A stretch of 64,000 nt of DNA from Allobogoriella alba. GTDB taxonomy: Bacteria; Actinomycetota; Actinomycetes; Actinomycetales; Actinomycetaceae. The stretch is taken from the NCBI RefSeq assembly GCF_042665525.1, contig NZ_JBHTCQ010000003.1:124001-188000 (forward strand). Reading direction: 5' to 3'. Every line of letters begins with the position of its first letter. The first letter of the stretch is position 1. This document shows positions 51,949 to 60,530 of the stretch, piece after piece. A program made the translations under genes and the position numbers. The notes under the pieces were generated by a model. It ran no database searches. It was not told where the DNA came from and saw only the letters and a list, made by a program, of their open reading frames with translations.

Positions 51949-53655
51949 TCAGCCGGGCAGCGCCGGGTCGGCGAGCCGGCTGAACGCGGTGGGACGCCAG
52001 GCCGCGCCGTTGCGCTCGTAGAGCCGTCCGTCCTGGGTGGTCAGGACCAGGGAGCGGTCGCCGCGGCCTGCGGTGAGCTTGACGGCGCCGGGGACCGGCT
52101 CGAGCGTCGTCGTCGGGCCGCCGATCGGCAACAGGTGGACGGTCGGCTCCGGGGCGTCCGGCGAGGTTCCCAGGACCGCCAGCATGCTCTCCTCCACCCA
52201 GGCGATGTCGGTCGCGCCGGTCATCGTCTCGCCGACGCTCAGGGGCTCACCCAGACGGACGGGCATCATGTCGCCCTGCCGGACGATCGCCGCGACGTCG
52301 AGCATGACGCTTCCCTCGGACTCCCAGACGACCGCGATGCGGGCACCGTCCCGCGAGACACGGACGGCTCGTACCGTCCCGTCGGCCAGCCAGGGCGCGT
52401 CCACCGAGACGGCCTCGCCGTTGCTGCGCACGGCAGTCAGCGTCCCGTCGCTCGCCTCGGGAGTGGTCCACACCCATCCGAGACGGTCCACCGACGGCGG
52501 AACCAGCGCGGGTCCCTCGGTGAGCAGGATGGACTGGTCGCCGGTCGCCGGCACGGTGACCAGCCGGTCGGTGCCGTCGAGCACGACGGCGGTCTGGACC
52601 GGGGTCTCGTACCCGAGCGCGGGGTCGCGCGGGTCGATGCCGGCCAGCAGCTCGCTGCCCGCCCTGGGGCGAGCCCCCTGGACGACCTCGACGAGGGCGT
52701 CGTCCCGGACGGCGGTCAGCGGCGCCGAGGTGTACGGGTAGGAGGTGAGCTCCGGCAGCGGCTGGTTGAGCTCGAACGGGGCGCCGGCGGCCCTGATCTC
52801 GACGTCCTGGACGCCGGGCACCGCGGCGAGCGTCGCCTCGATCTGGGCGTAGAGCATGGCCCGCTGCCGCCCCTCGGCGGCGAGGGCGTCCGCGGAGAGG
52901 TCCACGCTCGCGATCCCGTCGGTGAGCTGGACCGACTCGACGACGAGCCGGGTGCCGACGGGCACCGCCGTCGTGACGCCCGGCTGCAGCCACGGCGAGG
53001 GGCCCTCGAGGAGGGCGCTGACGAGGGAGGTGGCAAGGTTCTCGGAGGGGAACCACCGCGCCTCCGGCACGAGCGCCTGCTGGTCCGGGGACAGGAAGTA
53101 CAGGCCACTCTGGGAGTACAGCGAGTTGAAGTTCGCGGCCGTGATGAGGATGCCGTCGGCGAGCTCGACGATCCGCCACTCCCCGTCCTGGTTGCGCGCC
53201 AGGGTGAAGTCCGCCTCGACGGTCGAGGTCTCTGCCGCCTCCGTGTACCGGCCCGCGGCGTCCAGGGAGGCCTCTGCCGACATCGAGACGCGGACGCCGC
53301 CGTCGTCGGCACGCTCGATGAGGGGTGCCGGGGCGTCGGCGTAGACGTGCACCTGGGCGAGTGGCTGCCAGGTGTCGAGCGCCGGGCCGGCGAGGAACTG
53401 GCGGGCGACGAAGAAGTCGTCGTCGATGCCGGCGGAGGACGCGGTGAGGAATCCGTCGACGATCTCCTCGGGGGTGGCGCCGGGCTGCGGACCCGTCGCG
53501 AACAGGCCGATGCCCTGGGGTGCCGGCAGGTCGGGGTCGGACGCCGTCACGGGCCCGGTACGGGGCAGGCTCGTGCACCCCGTCAGCAGCATCAGCACGG
53601 CCAGGAGCGCGGCGAGCACGGCGCGGCGCGGCGGCGGCGTCCTCGTCGTCGTCAT
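51949..53655 (-). CDS. lpqB: Lipoprotein LpqB (MtrAB accessory)
   Basis: 568 residues. The signal peptide ends in a lipobox LLTGC (Cys26), so it is anchored on the outer face of the membrane. A GerMN-like domain (SENLATSLVSALLEGPSPWL, VQLTDGIASVDLSADAL) precedes a beta-propeller-like C-terminal half with repeated strand pairs. In mycobacteria LpqB binds the MtrB sensor and modulates its signal. Coupled by a 4-base overlap to mtrB. Confidence 0.95.
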   Translation of the reverse strand: MTTTRTPPPRRAVLAALLAVLMLLTGCTSLPRTGPVTASDPDLPAPQGIGLFATGPQPGATPEEIVDGFLTASSAGIDDDFFVARQFLAGPALDTWQPLAQVHVYADAPAPLIERADDGGVRVSMSAEASLDAAGRYTEAAETSTVEADFTLARNQDGEWRIVELADGILITAANFNSLYSQSGLYFLSPDQQALVPEARWFPSENLATSLVSALLEGPSPWLQPGVTTAVPVGTRLVVESVQLTDGIASVDLSADALAAEGRQRAMLYAQIEATLAAVPGVQDVEIRAAGAPFELNQPLPELTSYPYTSAPLTAVRDDALVEVVQGARPRAGSELLAGIDPRDPALGYETPVQTAVVLDGTDRLVTVPATGDQSILLTEGPALVPPSVDRLGWVWTTPEASDGTLTAVRSNGEAVSVDAPWLADGTVRAVRVSRDGARIAVVWESEGSVMLDVAAIVRQGDMMPVRLGEPLSVGETMTGATDIAWVEESMLAVLGTSPDAPEPTVHLLPIGGPTTTLEPVPGAVKLTAGRGDRSLVLTTQDGRLYERNGAAWRPTAFSRLADPALPG

Positions 53656-55421
53656 CCCGCCTCCTCGGCCATGCGGGTGACAGACGCCGGGTCCTGCCGG
53701 GAGGCGCCCTCCTCGGCCGGACCGAGCGGCGCGGTGGCGGTCCCCTCCTGCCGTGGGTCCTGCAGGTCCAGCGGCGGGGTGACGACGGCGGCGCCGGCGC
53801 GCCGGGGCAGGGTGAGGAGGAAGGCGGCGCCGACGTCGCGGCGACCCCATGCCTCGAGGGTGCCGCCGTGCAGCCGGGTGTCCTCCAGCGCGATGGCCAG
53901 GCCGAGCCCGGTGCCGCCGGTCGTCCGCGCACGGGCGGGGTCCGCCCTCCAGAACCGGTCGAAGACGTGCCGGGCCGTCTCGGCGTCCATGCCCACACCG
54001 TGGTCGCGGACCCGGACGGCGACCGCCGTCGCGTTGACGGCCACCGTGATGTCGATGGGCCGCCCGTCCCCGTGCTCGATCGCGTTGGTGAGCAGGTTCC
54101 GCACCACCCGCTCGACGCGCCGGGGGTCGACGTCGGCCGTGCACGGCTCCTCCGGCGCGTCCACCCGGATCGGGGAGCCCTTGGCCTCGGCGAGGATCTC
54201 GGTCATGTCGATGACACGCTGGACGAGGTCACGCAGGTCCCGCTCCTCGACCTCCAGGACGGCGGCGCCGGCGTCGAAGCGCGAGATCTCGAGCAGGTCG
54301 CCGAGCATCGACTCGAAACGGTCGAGCTGGGCGTGCAGCAGCTCGGCGGAGCGGCGCACCGTCGGGTCGAAGGAGTCCCTGGCGTCGTGGATCATCTCGC
54401 CCGCCATGCGGATGGTCGTCAGCGGTGTGCGCAGCTCGTGGGAGACGTCCGAGACGAACCGTTGCTGCACGCGGGAGAGCTCTTCCATCCGCTCGATCTG
54501 GCGCTGCAGGGACGCGGCCATCTCATTGAACGACTGCCCGAGCAGGGCGAGCTCGTCCCGGCCGCGCACGTCCATGCGCTCGTCGAGCTGGCCTTCGGCG
54601 AGGCGCTCGGCCGCCAGGACCGCGTCCGTGACGGGCTGCAGCACCCACCGGGTGATGCCCCAGGTCATGACGCCGAGGAGGACGACGATGGCGACGGCCC
54701 CGACCGCCAGGACGCGGAGCACCAGGGAGATGGTCTCCTCCTCCGGCTCGAGGCTGTAGAAGAGATAGAGCTCGTAGTCGCCGGCCACCGGGAGGGTCAC
54801 GGGGCTGCCGACGACGATGCCCGGTGCGTTCCCGCCGGTCTGGGTCGGCAGCGCGACGGGCTGCCAGTGCTGGCCGCCCTCCCCCGCGACCGCACGGCGC
54901 AGGTCAGGGGTGATGAGCTCGCGCAGGCCGACGTCCGTGCCGGGCTCGATGATCGGGACGCCGACGGCGTCGGGCGAGCGCCGCAGCGTCGCACCGACCG
55001 CGTCGGACCCGGTGGTCGGCAGACCGTAGAGCCAGCTGTTGGCGATCTCCTGGGCCTGCTGGGCGGTGCTCGCCGTCGCCCCCTCGAACGTGGCCCGGGC
55101 GTTCTCGGACTGCAGCGCCGCGTCCTCCAGCATCTGGGTGACGCGCTCGTCGTACAGGCCGCTGCGGATCTGCGAGGAGAGGACACCGCCGATGACACCC
55201 AGGGCGATGAGGCCGCCGAGCACCGTGCTGGCGACCACGCGGACGGTCAGCGACGAGCGCCACCGGCGCAGCAGCATGAGCATCTTCCGCCGGACCCGAC
55301 GGCGCAGGCCCGTGCGCGAGCGCGGGCGGTACGTCGTCGCCGGCCCGGCGGGGTGGGCGACGGCACCCGCCCGCGGTCCGGCGGGTGGTGACCCGCCGAC
55401 GTCCCCGGGCAGATCGGTCAC
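53652..55421 (-). CDS. mtrB: Sensor histidine kinase MtrB
   Basis: 589 residues. A Pro/Arg-rich cytoplasmic N-terminus, first membrane helix near 65-85, an extracellular loop of about 130 residues and a second helix near 235 lead into a HAMP segment. The H-box is RFVSDVSHELRTPLTTI near residue 330 (phospho-His in SHELRTP). N-, G1- and G2-boxes follow (NLLTNAIEHGDG, VRDHGVGMDAE, TGGTGLGLAIAL). It controls envelope and cell-division genes with MtrA. It overlaps mtrA by four bases and lpqB by four. Confidence 0.96.
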   Translation of the reverse strand: MTDLPGDVGGSPPAGPRAGAVAHPAGPATTYRPRSRTGLRRRVRRKMLMLLRRWRSSLTVRVVASTVLGGLIALGVIGGVLSSQIRSGLYDERVTQMLEDAALQSENARATFEGATASTAQQAQEIANSWLYGLPTTGSDAVGATLRRSPDAVGVPIIEPGTDVGLRELITPDLRRAVAGEGGQHWQPVALPTQTGGNAPGIVVGSPVTLPVAGDYELYLFYSLEPEEETISLVLRVLAVGAVAIVVLLGVMTWGITRWVLQPVTDAVLAAERLAEGQLDERMDVRGRDELALLGQSFNEMAASLQRQIERMEELSRVQQRFVSDVSHELRTPLTTIRMAGEMIHDARDSFDPTVRRSAELLHAQLDRFESMLGDLLEISRFDAGAAVLEVEERDLRDLVQRVIDMTEILAEAKGSPIRVDAPEEPCTADVDPRRVERVVRNLLTNAIEHGDGRPIDITVAVNATAVAVRVRDHGVGMDAETARHVFDRFWRADPARARTTGGTGLGLAIALEDTRLHGGTLEAWGRRDVGAAFLLTLPRRAGAAVVTPPLDLQDPRQEGTATAPLGPAEEGASRQDPASVTRMAEEAG

Positions 55422-56110
55422 TCGTGTGGCGCCCCCGCCCGGTATCCGACCCCGCGGACGGTCACGACGACCTCGGGGTGCTCGGGGTCCTTCTCCACCT
55501 TGGCGCGCAGCCGTTGGACGTGGACGTTGACCAGCCGGGTGTCGGCGGCGTGCCGGTAGCCCCAGACCTGCTCGAGCAGCACCTCGCGGGAGAACACCTG
55601 CCAGGGCTTACGGGCCAGCGCGACGATGAGGTCGAACTCCAACGGCGTGAGGGAGATGACCGCGCCGTTGCGGGCGACCTCGTGCCCGGCCACGTCGATC
55701 TCCAGGTCGCCGATGCGCAGCCGCTCCGGCTCCGGGTTGTCCTGCCGGCGCAGGCGCGCACGGACGCGCGCGACCAGCTCCTTCGGCTTGAAGGGCTTCG
55801 CGATGTAGTCGTCGGCACCCGCCTCGAGGCCCGCGACCACGTCGAGGGTGTCCGACTTCGCCGTGAGCATGACGATCGGCACGTCCGACTCGGCGCGGAT
55901 CTGCTTGCAGACCTCGATACCGTCGAGGCCCGGCAGCATGAGGTCGAGCAGGACGAGATCGGGCTGCTCCGCGCGGAACCGGTCGGCGGCCTGGGCACCA
56001 TCGGCGCAGAAGGCGGTGTCGTACCCCTCGGCCTCGAGCACGATGCCGATCATCTCCGCCAGCGCAGTGTCGTCGTCGATCACGAGCAGCTTGGAACTCA
56101 TGGTGGACAT
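55418..56110 (-). CDS. mtrA: Response regulator MtrA
   Basis: 230 residues, OmpR/PhoB class. Receiver: acidic pocket VIDDD, phospho-Asp in LVLLDLMLPGLDG (about residue 56), Thr in LTAKS, and Lys in AKPFKPKEL. A winged-helix domain follows (VISLTPLEFDLIVALARKP, REVLLEQVWGY, VNVHVQRLRAKVE, VVTVRGVGYRAG). It directs the MtrAB regulon of cell-wall and division genes. ATG 56110 or ATG 56101 may start it. Head of the lpqB operon. Confidence 0.96.
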   Translation of the reverse strand: MSTMSSKLLVIDDDTALAEMIGIVLEAEGYDTAFCADGAQAADRFRAEQPDLVLLDLMLPGLDGIEVCKQIRAESDVPIVMLTAKSDTLDVVAGLEAGADDYIAKPFKPKELVARVRARLRRQDNPEPERLRIGDLEIDVAGHEVARNGAVISLTPLEFDLIVALARKPWQVFSREVLLEQVWGYRHAADTRLVNVHVQRLRAKVEKDPEHPEVVVTVRGVGYRAGAPHE

Positions 56111-56204
56111 GTTCCCATCCCGGGCGCCTCAGGGTGTGGATCGCCGGGCGGAGCGGGCGGACACCGTGCGACGATGGGGCCCACCGCGACGGGGGAGGTG
56201 AGAG

Positions 56205-57485
56205 GTGAGCGGCCAGTACGGGCAGTACGGCCAGTACGGCCGGTGGGGAGCCGACGGCGGACGGCCGGACGACGGCGCCGGCCAGCAGAACCCCCCGAAC
56301 CAGTACGGCCAGCCCAACTCGCCGGAGCAGTACGGCCAGTACGGGCAGTACGGCCAGTACGGACCCTCGGGCGAGCACGGCCAGCACGGCGCCTCCCCCG
56401 GCTGGGGCGCCTCGGGCACGCCGGCATGGGGCTCCGCCGGCCAGCAGCCGACCGGTGCGGCCGCATACGGCCAGTACGGCGACGCCACCGCCCGGCCGCT
56501 GCCGCGCGGCTTCGGCGGGGGTGACCGGCCGGGGATCATCCCGCTGCGCCCGCTGTCGATCGGGGAGATCCTCGACGGCGCCTTCCGGGCGATCCGTGCC
56601 AACCCGCGTGCCACCTTCGGGCTCTCGCTCCTGGTCATGGGCGGCACGTCGGTGATCCAGGCGATCGTCCTCGGGATCGTCACCGGCACCTCGCTGCTCC
56701 CCATGGTGGACCAGGGCGCCGCCGACGTCGGGATGGAGGAGCTCGGCGCCGGGGCGCTGGCCGGCAGTCTCGGCACCATCCTGTCCACGATCGCGATCTT
56801 CGCCGCCTCGATCGTCCTCACCGCACTGCTCATCGTCTCGGTGAGCCAGGCCGTCGTGGCGAAGGTGGCCACCATCCGGCAGATGTGGGACGCCGCCAAG
56901 GGCCAGATCTGGCGCCTCCTGGGCCTGACGCTCCTCCTCGGGCTGATCTTCATGGCGTCGTTCATCGCCATCCTGGTCGTCGTCGGGGCCCTCGTCGGCC
57001 TCGTCGTCTCCCAGGGCACCCCGGACCCCGGCACGATCCTGACGGTGGTGGGTCTGTCGTTCGTGCTGATCTGTGCGGGCGGCGTCGCCATCGGCTACGT
57101 CGTCATCCGCCTGACGCTCGCGGCCCCCGCGCTCATGCTGGAGCGGATCGGCCCGATCACGGCGATCAAGCGGTCGTGGTCGCTCACGCGGCGGAACTTC
57201 TGGCGCCTGCTCGGCGTCATGCTCCTCACCTACGTCATCGTGGTCATCCTGACCTACGCCATCTTCATCCCGATCACGATGCTGGCCTCGTTCATCGGTA
57301 CCCCCGGACCCGAGATGCTCTCGGTACTGACGGTCGTGCTCGGCGTCCTGATGGTCCTGGTCTCCGCGCTGACCACCCCGTTCGTCGCCGCCGTCATCTC
57401 GCTCGCGTACATCGACCTGCGCATCCGCAAGGAAGGGCTCGACGTCGCGCTCGCGGAGGCGGTGCGCAGCGGAGGATCGAGCTAG
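56205..57485 (+). CDS. Polytopic membrane protein with QYG-repeat N-terminus
   Basis: 426 residues. The first 100 or so are low-complexity, with repeated QYGQYGQYG units and Gly/Pro-rich text. About eight membrane helices follow from ILDGAFRAIRANPRATFGLS, in the style of the glycerophosphoryl-diester phosphodiesterase membrane domain. No catalytic domain is attached, so it is a membrane partner of unknown role. GTG 56205 has a strong GGGGAGG site. It is the first gene of the five-gene operon and divergent from mtrA. Confidence 0.82.
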   Translation: MSGQYGQYGQYGRWGADGGRPDDGAGQQNPPNQYGQPNSPEQYGQYGQYGQYGPSGEHGQHGASPGWGASGTPAWGSAGQQPTGAAAYGQYGDATARPLPRGFGGGDRPGIIPLRPLSIGEILDGAFRAIRANPRATFGLSLLVMGGTSVIQAIVLGIVTGTSLLPMVDQGAADVGMEELGAGALAGSLGTILSTIAIFAASIVLTALLIVSVSQAVVAKVATIRQMWDAAKGQIWRLLGLTLLLGLIFMASFIAILVVVGALVGLVVSQGTPDPGTILTVVGLSFVLICAGGVAIGYVVIRLTLAAPALMLERIGPITAIKRSWSLTRRNFWRLLGVMLLTYVIVVILTYAIFIPITMLASFIGTPGPEMLSVLTVVLGVLMVLVSALTTPFVAAVISLAYIDLRIRKEGLDVALAEAVRSGGSS

Positions 57486-58159
57486 TGCCGGTTCCCGTCG
57501 TGCTGGCCGGGGTCCCGGTCGATCCCGACGCCGCCGAGGCGCAGGAGTGGGCGGAGGAGGAGCTCGCCAAGGCGGTCTACGACGACCAGCCCGGGCTGCT
57601 CGAGCGCATCATCATGTGGATCCTCGACGTGCTGGACGCGATCGGATCCCTCGGGGTCACCGCCCCGCCGTCCTTCGTGCCGGTGATCGTGGTGGCCGCG
57701 TTCGTGCTCGTGGTGGTGGTTGCGCTGCTGCTCGGCGGGCGGGTCCGCGCCCGGCGTCAGGCGACGGCGCGCACCTCGCACCAGCTCTTCGAGGACACCC
57801 GCGACAGCGCCGCGCTCCGTTCCGCGGCTGACGAGGCCGCTCGGCGCGGCGACTGGGAGACGGCCGTGCTCGAACGGTTCCGGGCAATGGTGCGGCTGCT
57901 CGACGAGCGGGCGGTGCTGGAGGACCGGTCCGGGCTCACGGCCCGGGAGGCCGCCGGGCTTGCCGGCTCGGCGCTGCCCGCGCTCGCCGACGACCTGCGC
58001 TGGGCGGGCCGTCTCTTCGACGACGTCTGCTACGGGCATCTGGCGCCCGGGCCGGCGGAGGACGGCCGGCTGCGCGAGCTGGCCGCCGCCGTCGGGAGGG
58101 CCCGGCCGGCGCGGACGCCGGCCGGGCCTCCCACCGAGCAGTGGGCGGGGGTCCGATGA
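57485..58159 (+). CDS. DUF4129 domain protein
   Basis: 224 residues. An N-terminal amphipathic segment and one membrane helix (VPVIVVAAFVLVVVVALLLG) precede the DUF4129 pattern: LRSAADEAARRGDWETAVLERFRAMVRLLDER, EDRSGLTAREAA and AGRLFDDVCYGHLAP. Its short form is typical of actinobacterial MoxR operons. GTG 57485 overlaps the preceding stop by one base (TAGTG). The protein is presumed to help a transglutaminase-like or envelope process (inference). Confidence 0.88.
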   Translation: MPVPVVLAGVPVDPDAAEAQEWAEEELAKAVYDDQPGLLERIIMWILDVLDAIGSLGVTAPPSFVPVIVVAAFVLVVVVALLLGGRVRARRQATARTSHQLFEDTRDSAALRSAADEAARRGDWETAVLERFRAMVRLLDERAVLEDRSGLTAREAAGLAGSALPALADDLRWAGRLFDDVCYGHLAPGPAEDGRLRELAAAVGRARPARTPAGPPTEQWAGVR

Positions 58160-59352
58160 GCGTCGCGGCGTCCGCCCCGCCGGCCGGGCAGGCCGAGCAG
58201 CCCGACGACGAGGCGCCGTCACCCCGCCGCACGCGGCGCCGTCGCCTCGTGACCGTCGCCGTCGTGGTGGTGTTCGTGGGGCTGGCGACCGTCGCCGCAC
58301 TGATGGAGCAGCGCACCTCGGACCGGCCCTTCGCCCCGGACAACCCCGCGCCGGGCGGCGCGATGGCGGTCGCCGAGATCCTCCGCGACCAGGGCGTCGA
58401 TGTCACCGAGGCGGGCAGCTGGGCCGAGCTGACGCACGAGGCCGGTCCGAGGACCACGGTGTTCGTGCCGGACGCGCAGCGGCTGCGGCCCGGCCAGTAC
58501 GACGACCTCGTCGGCACCGGGGCGGACGTCGCGATCGCGGGCTACCCGTGGAACGACGAGGTCCTCCAGGACCTGCCGGTGGACGCCGAGCCCGGCAGCG
58601 GGCAGGGCGTCACGGTCGCCGAGTGCTCGGACCCGGACGCGCGGGCGGCGTCCCGCATCGCGCTCGGCGGGCCCGTGCTCCTGCCTCGCACGGCCGCCGA
58701 TGCCACGGTCTGCTTCCCCGCGTCCGGCACCACCCCCGGCGCCGGCGGCTACGCGGTCTGGTCGGCGGACCAGGCCCAGGTCCGCTACCTCGGCGACCAC
58801 ACCCTCCTGACGAACGAGCGGCTCGCCTCTCACGGCCACGCGGCCCTGGCGCTGCGCATGCTCGGCCACCACGAGACGCTCCTGTGGTACATGCCCTCGA
58901 CGGTCGCGGACACCTCGCCCGAACCCGGCCCGCAGGCTCCGCTGGTGCCGCCCGCCGCGACCTGGGTGCTGTGGACCCTGCTGGCGGCGGCGGCCGTGCT
59001 CGGGGTGGGCCAGGCACGCAGCCTCGGCCCGGTCGTCGCCGAGGTCATGCCCGTCGTCGTCCGCGCCGCGGAGACGACGCGGGGCCGGGGGCGGCTCTAC
59101 CGCCGCGGACGCGCCCGCGGGCACGCCGCCGAGTCGCTCCGGGCCGGCACGGCGAGCCGGCTGGCCCACACCCTCGGGCTGCCACGGTCCGCCGACCGGC
59201 CCACCCTCGTGGACGCCGTCGCCCGGGCGACCGGCCGCGACCGCACCGACGTCGACAACCTGCTCTACGGCACCGCACCGACCGACGACCGCGGGCTGCT
59301 CACCCTGTCCGCCATGCTTGACGACCTGGAGAGAGAGGTCCATCGATCGTGA
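58156..59352 (+). CDS. DUF4350 domain membrane protein
   Basis: 398 residues. It has an N-terminal helix (LVTVAVVVVFVGLATVAALM), an extracellular DUF4350 region of about 210 residues and a second helix near residue 275 (ATWVLWTLLAAAAVLGVGQA), then a cytoplasmic tail. NPAPGGAMAVAEILRDQGVDV and TLLTNERLASHGHAALALRML are the recognisable blocks; DUF4350 resembles a glutamine-amidotransferase-like Rossmann. Neighbours MoxR and DUF58 place it in an envelope ATPase system. ATGA overlap with the DUF4129 gene. Confidence 0.87.
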   Translation: MSVAASAPPAGQAEQPDDEAPSPRRTRRRRLVTVAVVVVFVGLATVAALMEQRTSDRPFAPDNPAPGGAMAVAEILRDQGVDVTEAGSWAELTHEAGPRTTVFVPDAQRLRPGQYDDLVGTGADVAIAGYPWNDEVLQDLPVDAEPGSGQGVTVAECSDPDARAASRIALGGPVLLPRTAADATVCFPASGTTPGAGGYAVWSADQAQVRYLGDHTLLTNERLASHGHAALALRMLGHHETLLWYMPSTVADTSPEPGPQAPLVPPAATWVLWTLLAAAAVLGVGQARSLGPVVAEVMPVVVRAAETTRGRGRLYRRGRARGHAAESLRAGTASRLAHTLGLPRSADRPTLVDAVARATGRDRTDVDNLLYGTAPTDDRGLLTLSAMLDDLEREVHRS

Positions 59353-60530
59353 GCCACGCATCCGGCCCGGGCGGCGACGAACGCTTCGCGCCGCGCCCCG
59401 CCCACCCCGCCCAGGCCGACCGGCCCCCGCCCTCCCCATCGCCCGGCCCGCAGGCACCCGGCCCTGCGGGACCAGGCCCGCAACCGGGACCGGAGGGGCA
59501 CGGACCGGGGCCGGCCCCGCGTCAGCCCGCCGGGCCGGGCGTCCCGGCCCGGCCGCCGACGGGCGGGCCGGCACCGTCCGACTCTTCCTCCCGCGGTCGG
59601 CTCGCCGCGCTGCGGACGGAGGTCGGCAAGGCGGTGGTGGGCCAGGACGCGGCGGTCACCGGTCTGGCGATCGGGCTGCTGTGCGGCGGCCACGTCCTCC
59701 TCGAGGGTGTGCCCGGCGTGGCGAAGACGCTGCTCGTGCGCACCATCGCGTCGGCGCTCGACCTGGGCACCAAACGCGTGCAGTTCACGCCTGACCTCAT
59801 GCCCGGCGACGTGACGGGCTCGCTGGTCTACGACGCGCGCACCGCCGAGTTCTCCTTCAAGGAGGGCCCGGTCTTCACCAACCTCATGCTCGCCGACGAG
59901 ATCAACCGGACGCCACCGAAGACCCAGGCAGCCCTGCTGGAGGCGATGGAGGAGCGGCAGGTCTCGGTCGACGGGCAGCCCCGGAAGCTTCCCGACCCGT
60001 TCATGGTGATCGCGACCCAGAACCCGGTGGAGTACGAGGGCACCTACCCCCTGCCCGAGGCGCAGCTCGACCGGTTCCTCCTGAAGCTGATCCTGCCGCT
60101 GCCGGAGCGGCGCGAGGAGATCGAGGTGCTGCACCGGCACGCCGGCGGCTTCGACCCGCGGGACCTCGGCGCGGCCGGGGTCCGTGCCGTCGCCGGGCCG
60201 GCCGACCTCACGACGGCGCGGCAGGAGGTCCGTACGGTGCAGATCGCGCCCGAGGTGCTCGGCTACGTCGTGGACATCGTGCGGGCCACCCGCACGTCGC
60301 CCTCGCTGTCCCTCGGCGTCTCCCCGCGCGGGGCGACGGCGCTGCTCGCCACCGCACGGGCCTGGGCGTGGCTGTCCGGCCGGGGCTACGTCACCCCGGA
60401 CGACGTCAAGGCGCTGGCCCACCCGACGCTGCGGCACCGTGTCCAGCTGCGGGCCGAGGCCGAGCTCGAGGGCGTGACCGCGGAGACCGTGCTCGACGGC
60501 GTGCTCGGCACGGTGCCGGTCCCCCGCTGA
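59349..60530 (+). CDS. MoxR family AAA+ ATPase
   Basis: 393 residues. A Pro/Gly-rich N-terminal extension of about 75 residues precedes the ATPase: Walker A LLEGVPGVAKTLLVR, GSLVYDARTAEFSFKEGPVF, Walker B NLMLADEINRTPPKTQAALLEAME, sensor 1 IATQNPVEYEG, and the PEAQLDRF arginine finger region. The C-terminal helical lid includes SPRGATALLATARAWA. MoxR ATPases act as chaperones on DUF58/VWA partner proteins. It overlaps the DUF4350 gene by GTGA and the DUF58 gene by one base. Confidence 0.95.
   Translation: MSHASGPGGDERFAPRPAHPAQADRPPPSPSPGPQAPGPAGPGPQPGPEGHGPGPAPRQPAGPGVPARPPTGGPAPSDSSSRGRLAALRTEVGKAVVGQDAAVTGLAIGLLCGGHVLLEGVPGVAKTLLVRTIASALDLGTKRVQFTPDLMPGDVTGSLVYDARTAEFSFKEGPVFTNLMLADEINRTPPKTQAALLEAMEERQVSVDGQPRKLPDPFMVIATQNPVEYEGTYPLPEAQLDRFLLKLILPLPERREEIEVLHRHAGGFDPRDLGAAGVRAVAGPADLTTARQEVRTVQIAPEVLGYVVDIVRATRTSPSLSLGVSPRGATALLATARAWAWLSGRGYVTPDDVKALAHPTLRHRVQLRAEAELEGVTAETVLDGVLGTVPVPR

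Noticed and set aside
56111..56204. MtrA binding repeats between mtrA and the envelope operon
   Set aside because: No pair of GTAAC-like direct repeats was found in the gap.
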